Shown: positions 62,832 to 64,000 of the stretch, one piece after another
Position numbering within the stretch: the stretch's first letter is position 1
Layout of the letters: every line of letters begins with the position of its first letter
Origin: Epiperipatus broadwayi
Lineage: Eukaryota > Onychophora > Udeonychophora > Euonychophora > Peripatidae
Reading direction: 5' to 3'
Assembly (NCBI GenBank): GCA_028023455.1
Contig: JAQFVV010000056.1
Coordinates: 4,549,717-4,613,716 of the forward strand
DNA: 64,000 nt
Notes under the pieces: model-generated
The model's input: the letters and a program-made list of their open reading frames with translations, nothing else
The model's database searches: none
Told to the model about the DNA's origin: nothing
Translations under genes and position numbers: made by a program

Positions 62832-63080
62832 TTTAACCTAGATGTAATTAAAGGGGATTTGAACCCAGACTTTCAAGCTTCCTACATTTATCCACTCTAT
62901 CCATTGATGATCCAGACCAACTGATAAATGCTGGTTCAGCATGAAATATGTATATTGGATATCATTTATCTTTGTCACATGTATGTAGTCATGTGTATCA
63001 TTTATAATGGATGGAATGGATGACTGTAGGGAGCTTGAAAGTCTGGGTTCAAATCCTTTTTAATTATATCTAGGTTAAAT
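62832..63080. mobile_element. Foldback of two tRNA-like SINE ends
   Basis: The left arm 62832-62906 and right arm 63006-63080 are inverted copies (GATTTGAACCCAGACTTTCA on the left, its complement on the right). The B box GGTTCAAATCC is at 63046-63056 on plus and 62856-62866 on minus. Between them lies an inverted copy of the dispersed block found at 34200-34345. Confidence 0.65.
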
Positions 63081-63089
63081 GTATACATT

Positions 63090-63143
63090 ATACTTGTATT
63101 TTAATATAATATATATATATATATTATATTAAAATACAAGTAT
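63090..63143. repeat. Perfect AT-rich palindrome
   Basis: ATACTTGTATTTTAATATAA, an (AT)n core, then the exact complement. It directly follows the foldback element. Confidence 0.85.
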
Positions 63144-64000
63144 ATATATATATATTTGTGTGTGTAATTTATTTATTTCCAAACTGTACTCTTAATAAAT
63201 TTTATTAAAATAATTTATATTATTAGAAGTAAAAATCAATAAATTAGTTGAACATTATGGTACACCAAACCTTATTTATTTCAATTTATTACCATATTAT
63301 TAAATAAGAGCAGCTCTCTCTCTTTATAAATTTGAGAAATTAGTTTACATGTTACAATTAAAACTATTACTTAACTACTTTGCATTAAAATATACACTGT
63401 GTATATATGTATTTTAAGAAAAAAGAGATATGATAGAAAATGAAATTTGAACAGTGCTTCTCATTTGAACTATCTATCCATGCTTCTGGAGTTTAGTAAT
63501 GTTTTTTTTTGCATGTGACATAATGACAAAATTCAAATTGTTTAAAATAAATGAAAAATCAACAGAATGTGATGCATGGTTACATAACATTTTCAGTGGC
63601 AAATTTCTCCTACTTTGATTTTGTTACTTAGTATAAGAATAAGGATTTGTTAAGCACTACCTTCTGACTTCTGTTAATTACTCAAACTTGCACCAAATGG
63701 AAGAACATGGAAGGATAGTGGAGTTTCTATTAAAATAAACAAGCAAGATTATTTCAAAACTTACTTTTAATAATAAAATCAGAACACAGTAATTGCCACA
63801 AAATTTTAAGTTAATACAAGGATTAAGTTTTCTTAATATAATTTGTAGTTTTGGAAGAAAATAGCAGCCTTAATTTTTAATTATAATACGTACACTGCTA
63901 AAGCTAAATTAAGTGAAACCCAAATCACTAAGCTAATTTTATTTGTTAGTATAACAACAGTAGTTAATTTAGTTAAGTGTTAGTAGTTATTATTAAAAGA
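63144..64000. other. AT-rich DNA, no gene seen
   Basis: Contains the second copy of the dispersed GAGCAGCTCTCT-containing repeat at about 63276-63321. I recognise nothing else. Confidence 0.4.

Overview
The window is AT-rich, intron- and transposon-dominated nuclear DNA of a metazoan, most likely an invertebrate. Evidence for this is the long non-coding stretches, GT/AG-type splice signals, and (AT)n and (AAT)n microsatellites. The mobile-element mix also fits: Penelope-like elements (PLEs) with GIY-YIG endonucleases, Tx1-like and other LINEs, a ZMYM-type hAT transposon and Ty3/gypsy elements. No bacterial-type operon is present and I cannot name the species. No complete host protein gene is visible. 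The best host-gene evidence is a TATA/Inr promoter with a first coding exon at 9373-9675 (+). A weaker TATA-plus-exon candidate lies at 27401-27484 (+).

Layout. 1-4008: AT-rich, no recognisable gene. 4009-8995: a cluster of PLEs. It holds an inverted truncated copy (B, minus), B's 3' end again on plus, a nearly complete element A (5347-8368) between two direct ~450-bp repeats (pLTRs), and the GIY-YIG end of a third family (C, minus). 9373-14378: promoter, first exon and intron-like DNA. 14379-17660: a decayed hAT element with terminal inverted repeats. 18068-20290: two more PLE remnants (D, and E as an inverted repeat). 20515-20790: a minisatellite. 21893-22760, 24130-24760 and 31488-32545: LINE relics on minus. 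37585-48660: a ~2.5-kb direct segmental duplication flanking a near full-length Tx1-like LINE (40382-45860) that sits next to a long (TAA)n tract. 50005-58463: two Ty3/gypsy proviruses in tandem sharing a central LTR (LTR-internal-LTR-internal-LTR). 58464-64000: AT-rich DNA with foldback (MITE-like) elements, including a ~250-bp near-perfect palindrome, and tRNA-derived SINE-like pieces.

Most notable signal. All five PLE lineages in the window (A-E, eight sites) carry, just downstream of the GIY-YIG stop codon or in the equivalent repeat, a motif of the form YUGANNN - short hairpin - GAAA - short palindrome. The hairpin and palindrome sequences differ between families while pairing is largely kept. 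This is the arrangement expected of small-helix-III hammerhead ribozymes, which are known from PLEs. Most copies have a degenerate first box and are probably decayed; the copy at 18289-18322 fits best.

All transposon ORFs seen are damaged. Element A of the PLE cluster is closest to intact, with a single in-frame stop codon between its RT and endonuclease parts.
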